A stretch of 64,000 nucleotides of DNA, taken from Hyphomicrobium nitrativorans NL23. Its GTDB lineage: Bacteria; Pseudomonadota; Alphaproteobacteria; Rhizobiales; Hyphomicrobiaceae. The stretch is from assembly GCF_000503895.1 (NCBI RefSeq), contig NC_022997.1, forward strand, positions 2,669,821 through 2,733,820, given 5' to 3'. Shown here piece after piece: positions 9,314-18,527 of the stretch. Both the position numbers and the translations under genes were made by a program. Each line of letters starts with the position of its first letter. The stretch's first letter is position 1. The notes below the pieces were generated by a model that saw nothing but the letters and a program-made list of their open reading frames with translations, was not told the DNA's origin and did no database searches.

Positions 9314-11265
9314 GTGGTTTCCAAATTTTATGACATTAAGAAATATATAACCGTCCCATCCGACAACCCGGCGCTCCTGAAGGCGCAGCACCGGGCTATC
9401 TCTCGTCAGATGCCGATGATGTACTTCATCCTCATGGCCAACACATGGGCCGTTGCGATGACGCACATCTCGACGGCCCCCGTGTGGCTCACGCTCGTCA
9501 TTCCCGGTATTTTCACGGTCATCAGCGCGGTTCGCGCCGCCCACTGGTTCAAAACGACGAACAACGATCTCGCGCCCGAGGCCGCTCATCATGAACTCGT
9601 GCGGACCACGCGACTGGCCGTCGGCATCTCGGTCGTTTTCACGGCCTGGTCGTTCGCTCTCATTCCGTATGGCAACGCGTACGCGCAATCTCACGTCGCG
9701 TTCTACATGGCGATCACAGTCATCGCCTGCATCTTCTGCCTGATGTACCTGCGCTCTGCCGCCCTGCTCGTCACGGTCGTCGTCAACGGTGCGTTCATCG
9801 CGTTTTTTGCCTCGACGGGCCAGCCGACGTTCATCGCGATCGCCATCAATATCCTTCTCGTCTGTATCGGGATGCTGGTCATTCTCACGATCAACTATCG
9901 CAACTTTGCGCGCATGATCAGTGCGCAGGAGCAGACCCAGGCCCTGAGCGACGAAAATCTGCGGCTCGCCAACCTCGATACCTTGACGGACCTTCCCAAT
10001 AGACGAGCGTTCTTCGCTCGCCTCGACAGCGCTCTCAAATCGGCGCGGGAGAACGGAACGCGGCTGGCTGTCGGGATTATCGATCTCGACGGCTTCAAGC
10101 CCGTCAACGATCTTTACGGTCATTCGACGGGCGATCGCTTGTTGGCCGCCGCAGCGACGCGGCTTCAGCACGTGGGCGCGCGCCATGATATCTATTTCGC
10201 GCGTATCGGCGGCGACGAGTTCGCGTTTATCGTCGTCAATTCTCCGGACGATACCGATCTCGTCGTTCGCAGCGATGAAATTTGCGCGGAGCTTCATGCT
10301 CCGTTCGAACTCTCGGATGCCACCGTCATGATCTCGGGCTCGATCGGCATTTCCGTCTATCCGGAAACGGCTCAGACGCGCGAACAGCTTTTCGACCGCG
10401 CCGACTATGCGCTGTTTTACGGCAAGCGGGCCAAGCGGGGCAGCAGCACCCTGTTCACGACCACGCATCACGAACAGATCCACCGCCACGCGCAGATCGA
10501 GCAAACGCTCAAGCAAGCCGATCTCGCGGCGGAGCTTTCCGTCGTGTTTCAGCCGATCGTCGATATTCGCACCGGCTTTACCGTCGGGTTCGAAGCGCTG
10601 GCGCGGTGGCACAGTCCGCGACTGGGGGCGATCTCGCCGGGAGAGTTCGTGCCCGTCGCGGAGCGGGCCGGCATCGTGGGAATGCTCTCGCGGCATCTGC
10701 TCGTGAAAGCGCTTGCCGTAGCCACTCATTGGCCGGCGGACATCCGCCTGGCGTTCAATCTCTCGGCCCACGACCTCAACACATCCGAGGGGATCGCGGA
10801 CCTCATCGAGATCATCAAGACGAGTACGTTCCCCCGTCCCGGCTCGATATCGAGATCACGGAAACCGCATTCGCTCACGACTTTCAGCAGGTCGCGCACT
10901 CAATCGCGACGTTGCGGCAGCTCGGATGCGGGATTTCACTCGACGATTTCGGAACGGGCTATTCCAGCCTGACGCAGCTCTATGCTCTACCGCTCACCAA
11001 GATCAAGATCGACCGCAGCTTCGTCAGCGAGTTGCATCTCCGGCCATCGAGCTACAAAATCGTGAAATCATTGCTCGCGCTCGGCACAGACATGGGCCTC
11101 GATTGCGTCGTGGAAGGTGTCGAGACCGAGGCGGAGCTTGCGGCCATAGAACAGTTGGGTGGCGTTCTGGCTCAAGGATACCTGTATTCTCCACCCGTCG
11201 CGGCCAGCAAAACGCACGATTTTATCTCTGCGACTTCGCCATCACGGGAACGGGCGACCGCTTAA
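9314..11265 (+). CDS. Membrane GGDEF-EAL cyclic-di-GMP protein, frameshifted
   Basis: The N-terminal 200 residues hold several transmembrane segments. They are followed by a GGDEF domain with an intact GGDEF motif (residues 299-303) and an EAL domain (EAL at 427-429). The frame breaks at a run of five C at 10831-10835. Before it the protein reads LIEIIKTSTFP; after it the family sequence continues in another frame (SRLDIEITETAFAHDF ... DDFGTGYSSLTQL ... EGVETEAEL) to 11265. One extra C restores a protein of about 650 residues. The GTG start has GGAGG at 9305-9309. If intact it would make or break cyclic di-GMP. The break may be a true mutation, phase variation or a sequencing error. Confidence 0.85.
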
Positions 11266-11289
11266 CAGGGCGCGTGTTGCAGCACCGGA

Positions 11290-11389
11290 GCCGTTCCGAT
11301 TTCGGTAGAATCGCGGAACGCCTCCAAGCTTTTGCTTGGTCATGCTTCTTATCGGAAAACCGGCTCCCACTTTTCCGGAAGCACTCTAG
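11290..11389. repeat. REP-like hairpin cluster of the Rhizobiales type
   Basis: The stretch holds three inverted repeats in a row: CGTTCCG...CGGAACG, CCAAGC-TTTT-GCTTGG, and an ATCGGAAAACCGGCTCCCAC/TTTTCCGG module. The last resembles a short repeat that I recall as widespread in Rhizobiales genomes. It lies between the GGDEF-EAL gene and the FadL-type gene and may act as a terminator. The rest of the 267-bp gap shows nothing clear. Confidence 0.55.
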
Positions 11390-11532
11390 CCAGCCGTCGA
11401 CCGACCGCCCTCCACGTTTCGCATCGGCACGGCAATTAACGCCTTTTTAAGCAGACACGTGGCTTGCTTCTGCTCAGTGCGCGTCATTCTTCAAAAAACA
11501 TCAAATAAATAAGTTCGGTCAGGGAGAGCTCC

Positions 11533-12924
11533 ATGGCTCGCGACGTCTCTGCGGGGCAGGCTATCCGTTGGTCTGGCGCTATCGCACTCGGCGGTTTGAT
11601 CACGTTCTCGTCATTCGTTCTTTCCGGCACGGACGCGCAGGCCGGCGGCCTCTCGGTCCGCGAACAGTCCGTTTCCTTCCAGGGAATGTCGTTTGCAGGT
11701 GCCGCTGCCGGCGGAGACCTCAGCTCCAGCTTCTGGAACCCGGCCGCGATGGCGACCGCGGGCTACGGGCTCGCGACGGAAAGCCACTTTTCTCTCATCG
11801 TCGCGGATATCGACGTGCGCGCGGAGAGCGTGAGCGTGTTACCCGGCTCGCTCGTGACGCCCTCGACGACGGCGGTCAACGACGTTTCCAAGATCGATCC
11901 GATCGCTGTCGTCGGTGCCTCATACGCCTCTTGGCGCGTCAACGACGAGTTCGTTTTCGGCCTTTCGATCTCGGCCCCGTTCGGATCACAAAACGACGCC
12001 AGCGATCCCGTGTGGTCGGGACAATACCACTATCGCGCCTCGCAGCTCCTCACCGTCAACGTCAATCCGATCGTTTCGTATCAGATCTCGCCCACGCTTG
12101 CGATCGGCGCAGGTCCGCAGATCCAATACATGCTGCTGAAGGTCAAGGCCAACCCGTCCGGCGCGCTGGCGCCGCCGCAACGCAGGTCGGTCCTCGAAGG
12201 CGACGACATCGGCGTGGGCTTTACGGCCGGCCTTCTTTGGCAGCCCACCCCCGCTACGAGCATCGGTCTCGGATACCGCTCAGCGGTGTCTCACAATATC
12301 GAGGGCGACGCGTCGATGCGCGGCGGAATGCTCGCGACGGGGGGCGGTCTCGGAACTGTCGCCTTCGAGCCTACCGCATTCTCAGCCAAGCTCGAAACAC
12401 CGGAGATGCTCACGCTCAGCGCGCGCCAATCCATCAGCCCAGCCGCTCGTCTTCTGGCGACCGTGGAATGGACGAACTGGAGCCGGCTCGACGAAGTCAA
12501 CTTCATGGCCACCCGCATGGGCGGCATCGCGGCTGGCCCCTTCTCACCGGGCGACAGCGTCAACGTCCTCGATTTCCATTGGGACGATGGATGGTTCTTC
12601 TCACTCGGAGGCGAGTGGGATTATTCGAGCCGGGTTACGTTGCGCGCAGGGGCCGCCTACGAAGTATCGCCCATTCGGCGCGCCACCCAGCGCAAGATCA
12701 ACGTCGCGGACAGCGATCGCATCTGGCTCAGCGCCGGCGCCAGCTATGCGCTCAACGAGACCATGTCCTTCGACGTTGCCTATTCGCACATCATTTTCGA
12801 CGATGCGCCCATCGACTCGCTCACGACCTCGCCCGCCAGCCCGACGACACCCGTGAGGCAGTTCGTCGGGCGCGCCCATCAATCCGCCGACATCGTCTCG
12901 GTCGCGATGAAATCGAAGTGGTGA
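11533..12924 (+). CDS. OmpP1/FadL family outer-membrane transporter
   Basis: This 463-residue protein has an N-terminal signal sequence ending near DAQA-GGLSV. The FadL-type N-terminus follows, with a SFQGMSFAG ... SSSFWNPAAMATA motif, where the NPAA element is diagnostic. The rest reads as amphipathic beta strands, and the C-terminus ends IVSVAMKSKW. AGGGAGAG precedes ATG 11533. The family lets hydrophobic molecules such as fatty acids or aromatics cross the outer membrane. It converges on the ebo operon with only 16 bp between the stops, so a link to ebo cargo is possible but unproven. Confidence 0.88.
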   Translation: MARDVSAGQAIRWSGAIALGGLITFSSFVLSGTDAQAGGLSVREQSVSFQGMSFAGAAAGGDLSSSFWNPAAMATAGYGLATESHFSLIVADIDVRAESVSVLPGSLVTPSTTAVNDVSKIDPIAVVGASYASWRVNDEFVFGLSISAPFGSQNDASDPVWSGQYHYRASQLLTVNVNPIVSYQISPTLAIGAGPQIQYMLLKVKANPSGALAPPQRRSVLEGDDIGVGFTAGLLWQPTPATSIGLGYRSAVSHNIEGDASMRGGMLATGGGLGTVAFEPTAFSAKLETPEMLTLSARQSISPAARLLATVEWTNWSRLDEVNFMATRMGGIAAGPFSPGDSVNVLDFHWDDGWFFSLGGEWDYSSRVTLRAGAAYEVSPIRRATQRKINVADSDRIWLSAGASYALNETMSFDVAYSHIIFDDAPIDSLTTSPASPTTPVRQFVGRAHQSADIVSVAMKSKW

Positions 12925-12940
12925 GGCGACACCCGTTGCC

Positions 12941-13843
12941 TCACTCGTTGCCGGATCCCGACTGCGGCATGCGCGGGGTCTGACCGCCGCGGAGCACGGT
13001 GTTGCCCTGGTAAAGGGTGCGCTGATCGATGGGCTCGGGGGACAGCCAATCCGCTTCCGCCATCTGTCCGCTTTTGCCGTAGACGGCGAGCGCGTTGGCG
13101 TAGGTGACAAGGCGCACGTCTTCGGCGGAGATACCGGAGTCCGCCATCAGCTTCGCGGTCTTCGGCACGGAGAGCGGATCGGACACGCCCCAGTCGCATG
13201 CCGAATCCGCGATCAGGCGCTCCGCGCCGTACGTCTTCACCAGCGCGGCCATGCGTTCGGCCGTCATCTTCGAGTGCGGATAGATCGAGAAGGCCGCCCA
13301 GAAGCCGCGATCCTTCACCTCCTGGATCGTCTCCTCGTTGACGTGATCGATCACGACGCGGGAGGGGTCGAGCTTATGCTCCAGGATGACGTCCATCGAA
13401 CGCGAGGCGCCGCGCTTCTTGTCGCGATGCGGCGTGTGGATCATCACGGGCAGATCGAGATCGCGCGCAAGGTCGAGCTGCAGGCGGAAATATTTGTCTT
13501 CGAGCGCCGTCTGCTCGTCGTAGCCGATCTCGCCGATGGCGACGACGCCCTCCTTCGTGGCAAAGCCGGGCAGGATGTCCATCACCGCCTCGGCAAGCTC
13601 CTCGTTGTTGGCTTCCTTCGAGTTGAGGCCGATGCAGCAATAGTGGCGCACACCGAACTGGCCGGCGCGGAAGCGCTCGAAGCCGAGGATGTGGGAGAGA
13701 TAATCCCTGTAGCTTCCCACGTTGGTGCGCGCTTGCCCGATCCAGAACGCAGGCTCGATGACGGCGACGACGCCGGCTTTCGCCATCGCCTCGTAGTCGT
13801 CGGTGGTGCGGGAGATCATGTGCGCGTGCGGGTCGATGAACAT
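12941..13843 (-). CDS. eboB: EboB: TatD-type metal-dependent hydrolase of the ebo cluster
   Basis: This 300-residue TIM-barrel protein has TatD-like metal ligands: DPHAH at residues 4-8, a Glu in VVAIGEIGYDE, and His in PVMIHTPH and VVIDHVNEET. An Asp in LIADSACDWG completes the set. It is the last gene of the minus-strand ebo operon, 27 bp after eboA. Its true substrate is unknown. In cyanobacteria the ebo genes are needed to move a scytonemin precursor to the periplasm (established for Nostoc). The name rests on sequence type and on this context. Confidence 0.85.
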   Translation of the reverse strand: MFIDPHAHMISRTTDDYEAMAKAGVVAVIEPAFWIGQARTNVGSYRDYLSHILGFERFRAGQFGVRHYCCIGLNSKEANNEELAEAVMDILPGFATKEGVVAIGEIGYDEQTALEDKYFRLQLDLARDLDLPVMIHTPHRDKKRGASRSMDVILEHKLDPSRVVIDHVNEETIQEVKDRGFWAAFSIYPHSKMTAERMAALVKTYGAERLIADSACDWGVSDPLSVPKTAKLMADSGISAEDVRLVTYANALAVYGKSGQMAEADWLSPEPIDQRTLYQGNTVLRGGQTPRMPQSGSGNE

Positions 13844-13870
13844 CGTCGGCTCCGAGGGGTTTTGGTGAGG

Positions 13871-14758
13871 TCAGGCTATATTGTCCCAGAACACGCGGCC
13901 GGATTGGACCGTCTCTGCGAGTTCCGGTGCGGTGGCGAGTGCGGCACGCGCCGACGGCACGGGGCAATCGTTGAGCGCGAGGGCTGCGCCTTTGCGTTCG
14001 GCGTCGGTTCCGGCACGAAGAATGTCGCCAAGCGTTGCGACTTCCGCTTCACCCGCGAAGGGCGCCACGCAGCGCCACAACTCCGGCGAGATCGCGCGGC
14101 CCGCGGCGCGGCGCTCGGCGGCGTAGTCTATCAGCATCCGCGCGAGATCCGGATTGCGGCGCGCGTCGAGCCCTTGGATCGGGCAGAGACGGCTTTCGAT
14201 GAACAGGGCTTTGACGACCATCTGGTTCCACTGCGCCTCGCTGAACTGCTCGCGAGGATAGGGATTGCGATGCGCAACCGCTTCGAAGATGGGCTGCATC
14301 GCCGAGCGCACGCCCTCGGCGGCGCGATGCAAGATGCGTTGCGGAGCCGGATAGAGCGGAAGGCCGCGCAGAAGCGCGATCTGCTCGCCGATTTCCGCAG
14401 CAGCGAGAACACGGTCGAGGCTCACTACGAATTGCTCGTCGTCGCCGCGATGGCTTGCAAGCGCGAGCAGAATGCGCGCCGCCTGATCGACGCTCCAGCC
14501 CGTGGCGTCGAGACCTTCACGCACAGTGCGTCCCGCCTCGGCCTCGTCCGTCGTGAGGTCGAGATCGGTCTTGCCGACCTTGCGCGGTGCGAGACCGACG
14601 GCGATGGCCAGTTGCATCGGTTTTTCTCCCGACGCGATGATCGCAAGCTGGGAAGCGAGCCACGCGGCGGCGTCGGACGTCAGGCGTGGCGCGAGCCACG
14701 CGTTAAGCAGTTGCATGGCCTTTTCGGCTTCGATGGTCTGAGAAGGAAATGCCGTCAT
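13871..14758 (-). CDS. eboA: EboA domain protein
   Basis: This 295-residue protein lacks membrane segments and is rich in Ala, Leu and Arg helices. It matches the EboA family in order and style: LNAWLAPRLTSDAAAWLASQ near the N-terminus, and WNQMVVKALFIESRLCPIQG followed by the RRNPDLARMLIDYAAERRAAGR block. EboA has no assigned biochemical activity. It lies 10 bp after eboC and 27 bp before eboB. The sole basis for function is the cluster role in metabolite export. Confidence 0.85.
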   Translation of the reverse strand: MTAFPSQTIEAEKAMQLLNAWLAPRLTSDAAAWLASQLAIIASGEKPMQLAIAVGLAPRKVGKTDLDLTTDEAEAGRTVREGLDATGWSVDQAARILLALASHRGDDEQFVVSLDRVLAAAEIGEQIALLRGLPLYPAPQRILHRAAEGVRSAMQPIFEAVAHRNPYPREQFSEAQWNQMVVKALFIESRLCPIQGLDARRNPDLARMLIDYAAERRAAGRAISPELWRCVAPFAGEAEVATLGDILRAGTDAERKGAALALNDCPVPSARAALATAPELAETVQSGRVFWDNIA

Positions 14759-14768
14759 GCGCTCAGCC

Positions 14769-15617
14769 TCACGTGCCTGGAACGATGCGCTGCAACGCCA
14801 ATGTCAGGGCGAACAGCCCAACACAGATCATCGCCATCGTCGCGTTGCCGTGGGCTGCTGACACGACGCCATCGACGAGGGCGATGGCCGCGATCAGAAG
14901 CCCGACCGAACGCTCGCGCCGCTCCGCCGCGCCCGATCTCAGACCGCCCACAGCCAGGATAATAACCGCAGCCGCGCCAGCCGCCATGAGCAGGCTCAAG
15001 GAATTAACCTCGCCGCTGGCGAGCGCGACGCCGATCGGGAGCAAGAGGAGCAGGACCGGCCAGTGCGGCACCGCGGAACGCGCGCCTGCGCCGCGGGCGA
15101 CGAGGCTCAATCCCGCGACATAGGCCAGGAGCGCGAGAGCCGCCGCGATCACGGGCGCAGAGAGAGCGGCCCCTGCCGCCAGCACCGTCGCGATGTAGAC
15201 GAGCGCGCGGCAAAGCCCCATCACCAGCGGCGCGAACGCATAGCCCTTGTGCCACGCATCGTAGATCAGAATTGCGCCCGCGAGCGCCACCGCCGCGCTT
15301 GCGCTCCTGCCGCCGAAGCTTGCCAGCATGGCCACGCCCAGCGCGAGCAAAGCAAGCCCCACGGCCCACGCAGTGGCGGGCGCGGCATCGCCCGCGGGCA
15401 GCGGACGTTCGGGCCGCTCGCGCGCATCGATTTCGCGGTCGAAGGCGTCGTTGAGGATCATGCCGCCGGAGTAAAGCGCGGACATGGCGACGAGCACCAT
15501 GGCCAGACTCGGGCTCGCGAGGCCGCCAGCGAGAACGGACGCCGCGAGCACGTTGCTCCAGACGGTCGGCAGGTTGGAAACACGAGCAAGGCGCACGAGC
15601 GCCACGATGGCCCTCAC
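14769..15617 (-). CDS. eboC: EboC: UbiA-like membrane protein
   Basis: This 282-residue protein has about eight transmembrane segments and the first Asp motif of UbiA prenyltransferases, NDAFDREIDARERPERPLPA. The second Asp-rich motif of classic UbiA enzymes is replaced by YDAWHKGYAF. The GTG start at 15617 overlaps the eboE stop as GTGA, so the two are coupled; this gives a normal UbiA length. A longer reading upstream would only be the eboE gene in another frame. The protein may prenylate a metabolite or serve as a membrane carrier. The Idi gene in the opposite unit could supply its isoprenoid donor (inference). Confidence 0.87.
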   Translation of the reverse strand: MRAIVALVRLARVSNLPTVWSNVLAASVLAGGLASPSLAMVLVAMSALYSGGMILNDAFDREIDARERPERPLPAGDAAPATAWAVGLALLALGVAMLASFGGRSASAAVALAGAILIYDAWHKGYAFAPLVMGLCRALVYIATVLAAGAALSAPVIAAALALLAYVAGLSLVARGAGARSAVPHWPVLLLLLPIGVALASGEVNSLSLLMAAGAAAVIILAVGGLRSGAAERRERSVGLLIAAIALVDGVVSAAHGNATMAMICVGLFALTLALQRIVPGT

Positions 15618-16813
15618 GCGCCGAGCTCCGTCCGCACCCAGGCAAGCTCGCGGACGATGTCGCCAACAAGCTCCGGCGATTTCACCGCGTCGGGAAGCAC
15701 GCTCCAGGTGTAGGTCTCCACTTCCAGATGAGGCGAGACCGCACGCCGGCGGCAGAGCGCCAACGCGTCGCGGAGGTTCTGCTGTGTGGCTTCCAGCGCC
15801 TCGAAGCGATCGAGGAAGACCGGCACATGACAATGCACGCGCCATTCTCCGCCCGCTTCGCCACGGCGGGCCGCGCCGAACGCGTCTGGAAGATCGAGAT
15901 GGCGCGTGATCGCCTCGCCGTTCCGCTCCACCGTCTGGTGCAGATAAATGCCATCGTCGAAGCGTCCGAGCAGCCGCTCGAAGTGCGCCGCCTCTCCGGT
16001 CGTACGAAGCGCGGAGCTGAGTTGAAGCTTCGCGACCGTAATGCCCGCAGCGTGGACCGCATCGAGCATTGGGATCGTGTCCTCGAACGCCACGGCCGAA
16101 TGGCAGACGTCGAAACAGAGGCCGACGTGCCGGCGGAGACGCGCGTCGGCATCGTGCGGAGAAGCCCCTGCGAGGCGTGCGAACAGATCTGCCGCCGGGC
16201 CGCGCAAGAGATACTCCTCGATGAAACGCACCGCCTCTTGCGTCGTCTCCATGAAGCACGCGGGCTCCGGCTCGATGGCGAGCGTGATCGTTTTTCCTGT
16301 CCGCAGACGGATACCGTCGAGGTGGGCTGCGGTGCGCGCATATCCCTCGGCAACGCGCGCGATGTCGGCGGGCGCCGCGATGTTAGTGCGAAAGCCACCC
16401 GGGACGGTGCTGATGCTGGCGTCCATGCCATCGGGTGCGAGATCGGCCAGGAGGTCCGCGACGCGGCAGGTGAAGCCGAGCCGTTCGGGCGTGCGCCAAT
16501 CCGGCTCGTAGACCCGCTCCTTGACGCGGGCGCCGTGGAAATTTCCGTAGGGAAAGGCATTGATGGTGAAGACGTAGAGATCGTGGATGCGCAGAAAGCG
16601 CTTGAAGCGTTCCCGCAGCGCGGGTGCCGCCAGTTCTCCTGCCGCCTGCGCCGATAGCCTGAGGCCCACGCCCATCGCACGGTCGGGCGATATGCCAGCC
16701 TTGACGCGCGGGAGCGCATCGCAAAGCGCCGTTTCAATCTCGCTCCAGGTCTCTCCGGCGTGAATATTCGTGCAGTACGTGAGGTGGGGGTTGCCGGGAA
16801 GCGCAAGCTGCAT
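15614..16813 (-). CDS. eboE: EboE: xylose-isomerase-like metabolite traffic protein
   Basis: This 399-residue TIM-barrel protein belongs to the sugar phosphate isomerase/epimerase superfamily. It begins MQLALPGNPHLTYCTNIHAG, a typical EboE opening. It contains LAIEPEPACF, VGLCFDVCHSAVAFED and the closing LEVETYTWSVLP, which hold the likely metal ligands (Glu, Asp, His, Glu). ATG 16813 overlaps the eboD stop by one base (TAATG). An upstream start would add 9 residues. It acts with the other Ebo proteins in moving or finishing an unknown metabolite. Confidence 0.88.
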   Translation of the reverse strand: MQLALPGNPHLTYCTNIHAGETWSEIETALCDALPRVKAGISPDRAMGVGLRLSAQAAGELAAPALRERFKRFLRIHDLYVFTINAFPYGNFHGARVKERVYEPDWRTPERLGFTCRVADLLADLAPDGMDASISTVPGGFRTNIAAPADIARVAEGYARTAAHLDGIRLRTGKTITLAIEPEPACFMETTQEAVRFIEEYLLRGPAADLFARLAGASPHDADARLRRHVGLCFDVCHSAVAFEDTIPMLDAVHAAGITVAKLQLSSALRTTGEAAHFERLLGRFDDGIYLHQTVERNGEAITRHLDLPDAFGAARRGEAGGEWRVHCHVPVFLDRFEALEATQQNLRDALALCRRRAVSPHLEVETYTWSVLPDAVKSPELVGDIVRELAWVRTELGA

Positions 16814-18024
16814 TAGACGCGCGCTCCCCCGCGCAGCCACGCCATCGCCTCACCGATCAGCGTCTCGTCCATCGTGTGCACCTCGACGCCCGTACCGAGG
16901 GCGGACAGGAGCGTGATGGTGAGTTCACCGCCGAGATGCTCGCGGAACTCCTGCAATCCCTTCATCAGCTTGCGGCGATCGTTCTCGTCGCGAAGCTCGC
17001 ACGCCGGATGCCACAGCGCGAAGCCGAGCCGCGTCAGCAGCCGCGCCACGCGCACATCGTCGCCTTCCGGCAGGAGGCCCGCAAGAACGGAATAGCGTGT
17101 GTCGAGCGCGATGCCGATGGCCACCGCCTCGCCATGGCGCAGTTCGTAGTTCGAGAGCACTTCGAGCTTGTGGGCCGCCCAGTGGCCGAAATCGAGCGGA
17201 CGCACGCTGCCGCGCTCGAACGGGTCGCCGCCGTGGGCGATCTGGCGCATGTGGAGAAGCGCGCAATGGCGGATCAGCTTTTCCAGCGGCTCCGACGCGA
17301 ACAGCGCGAGCGCTTCCGCTTTCTCTTCCAGCCACTCGAAGAACGCGCGGTCGCGGATCAGCGCGACCTTGACCGCCTCAGCCATGCCCGCACGCTTTTC
17401 GCGGCCGGGCAGAACGTCGATGAATGCGGAATCGTTGACGACGGCATCCGGAGGCACAAACGTGCCAAGCATATTCTTGGCGCCGAACGCGTTGATGCCG
17501 TTCTTTACGCCGACGCCGGAATCGTTCTGTGCCAGGACAGTGGTCGGGACGCGGATATGGCGAATGCCGCGATGCGTCGTCGCCGCAGCGTATCCCACGA
17601 GATCGAGCATCGCACCGCCGCCGATGCCAACGACATAGGAATGGCGATCAAGGTTTCGCGCGACGAAACCGCGCTGAAGAGCGGTCAGCAGAGACGGATC
17701 GTTTTTTGCCGCTTCGCCGCCCGCGATTTCGATGATCGGACCGGCGAGCGTGAGCCCGTCGTACACCGCGACGTAGTCCGCGATCCGCTTGGCGAGATCC
17801 GGCATTTCCCGCACAACGCCCTCATCCACCACGAAATTCACGCGGGTCTCGACTCCGCGAGAGCGGGCCGAGATCAATTCAGAAAGGATCGCGTTTGAGG
17901 GCGCGAAAACATCCCTGGTGAACGCAACGGGGAATTCATAGGACACAGAAAATTTCTGCGAGAAAACGAGTTGATTCACATTCGATTCAATTGCCGGAAG
18001 CGCGAATGCTGCATTAATCGACAC
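16813..18024 (-). CDS. eboD: EboD: 3-dehydroquinate synthase-like cyclase
   Basis: This 403-residue protein belongs to the sugar phosphate cyclase superfamily. It has an NAD-binding GIGGGAMLDLVGY loop (about residues 133-145). Zinc ligands are likely Glu216 (AGMAEAVK), His281 (LDFGHWAAH) and His297 (LRHGEAVAIG). The NDSGVGVKNGINAFGAKNML block resembles the sedoheptulose-phosphate and EboD group more than housekeeping AroB. It is the first gene of the minus-strand ebo operon and overlaps eboE. The product is likely a cyclic polyol or cyclitol-like compound (inference). Confidence 0.87.
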   Translation of the reverse strand: MSINAAFALPAIESNVNQLVFSQKFSVSYEFPVAFTRDVFAPSNAILSELISARSRGVETRVNFVVDEGVVREMPDLAKRIADYVAVYDGLTLAGPIIEIAGGEAAKNDPSLLTALQRGFVARNLDRHSYVVGIGGGAMLDLVGYAAATTHRGIRHIRVPTTVLAQNDSGVGVKNGINAFGAKNMLGTFVPPDAVVNDSAFIDVLPGREKRAGMAEAVKVALIRDRAFFEWLEEKAEALALFASEPLEKLIRHCALLHMRQIAHGGDPFERGSVRPLDFGHWAAHKLEVLSNYELRHGEAVAIGIALDTRYSVLAGLLPEGDDVRVARLLTRLGFALWHPACELRDENDRRKLMKGLQEFREHLGGELTITLLSALGTGVEVHTMDETLIGEAMAWLRGGARV

Positions 18025-18527
18025 CGTTTCGTTTCCCCATGAAGACAGTTCCGTCGCGGTCTTGAGCGACCATTCGGGAATTATTCTTGTTAACTTCGGG
18101 ATAATCGCCCGATTGATCGAAACGCGCCCCCTCAGGGACGCGCTTTGATTTCAAATCTGCGCCAAACGGCGCTGTCTGGCAACCGCAGTCACGTTTCGAG
18201 CACCTTCGAGCCACGTCTGGGACAGGGCGTTCGAGCGGCTTCACGGCCGGGTGCATCGCGACATTATGGCCTGCTTCCCGCCTTTTGCGGGAATATATTG
18301 CAATTAACGCCGCGACTATTTCCTATTTTCCTATCTAGGCACATTTTTCAACTTTTCTTGATTGACGGCATAAATGAAGTGGTTGCTCTATTTCGAGCGG
18401 CCGATAGTTTCGATGGCGCTCGGGTTGCTTTTTGGCTGCGCCTGAAATTTGCGCAACGCAGCAAAGTCCGCTGTCGCACAAATAGAAACTTAGCTGCCAA
18501 ATCAAACTTGAATGGGAGAACGTCCAA
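18025..18527. promoter_or_regulatory. Divergent control region between the two ebo units
   Basis: This 503-bp stretch separates eboD (minus) from the PQQ dehydrogenase gene (plus). I see no gene in it. It is AT-richer than its surroundings, for example around 18300-18365, where promoters could lie. I could not identify a convincing operator or sigma-70 pair. GGGAGA upstream of 18528 is the ribosome site of the dehydrogenase gene. Confidence 0.5.

Noticed and set aside
15618-16259. A longer N-terminus for EboC
   Set aside because: The extra residues come from reading the eboE gene out of frame; the GTG at 15617 gives the usual UbiA length and a GTGA overlap.
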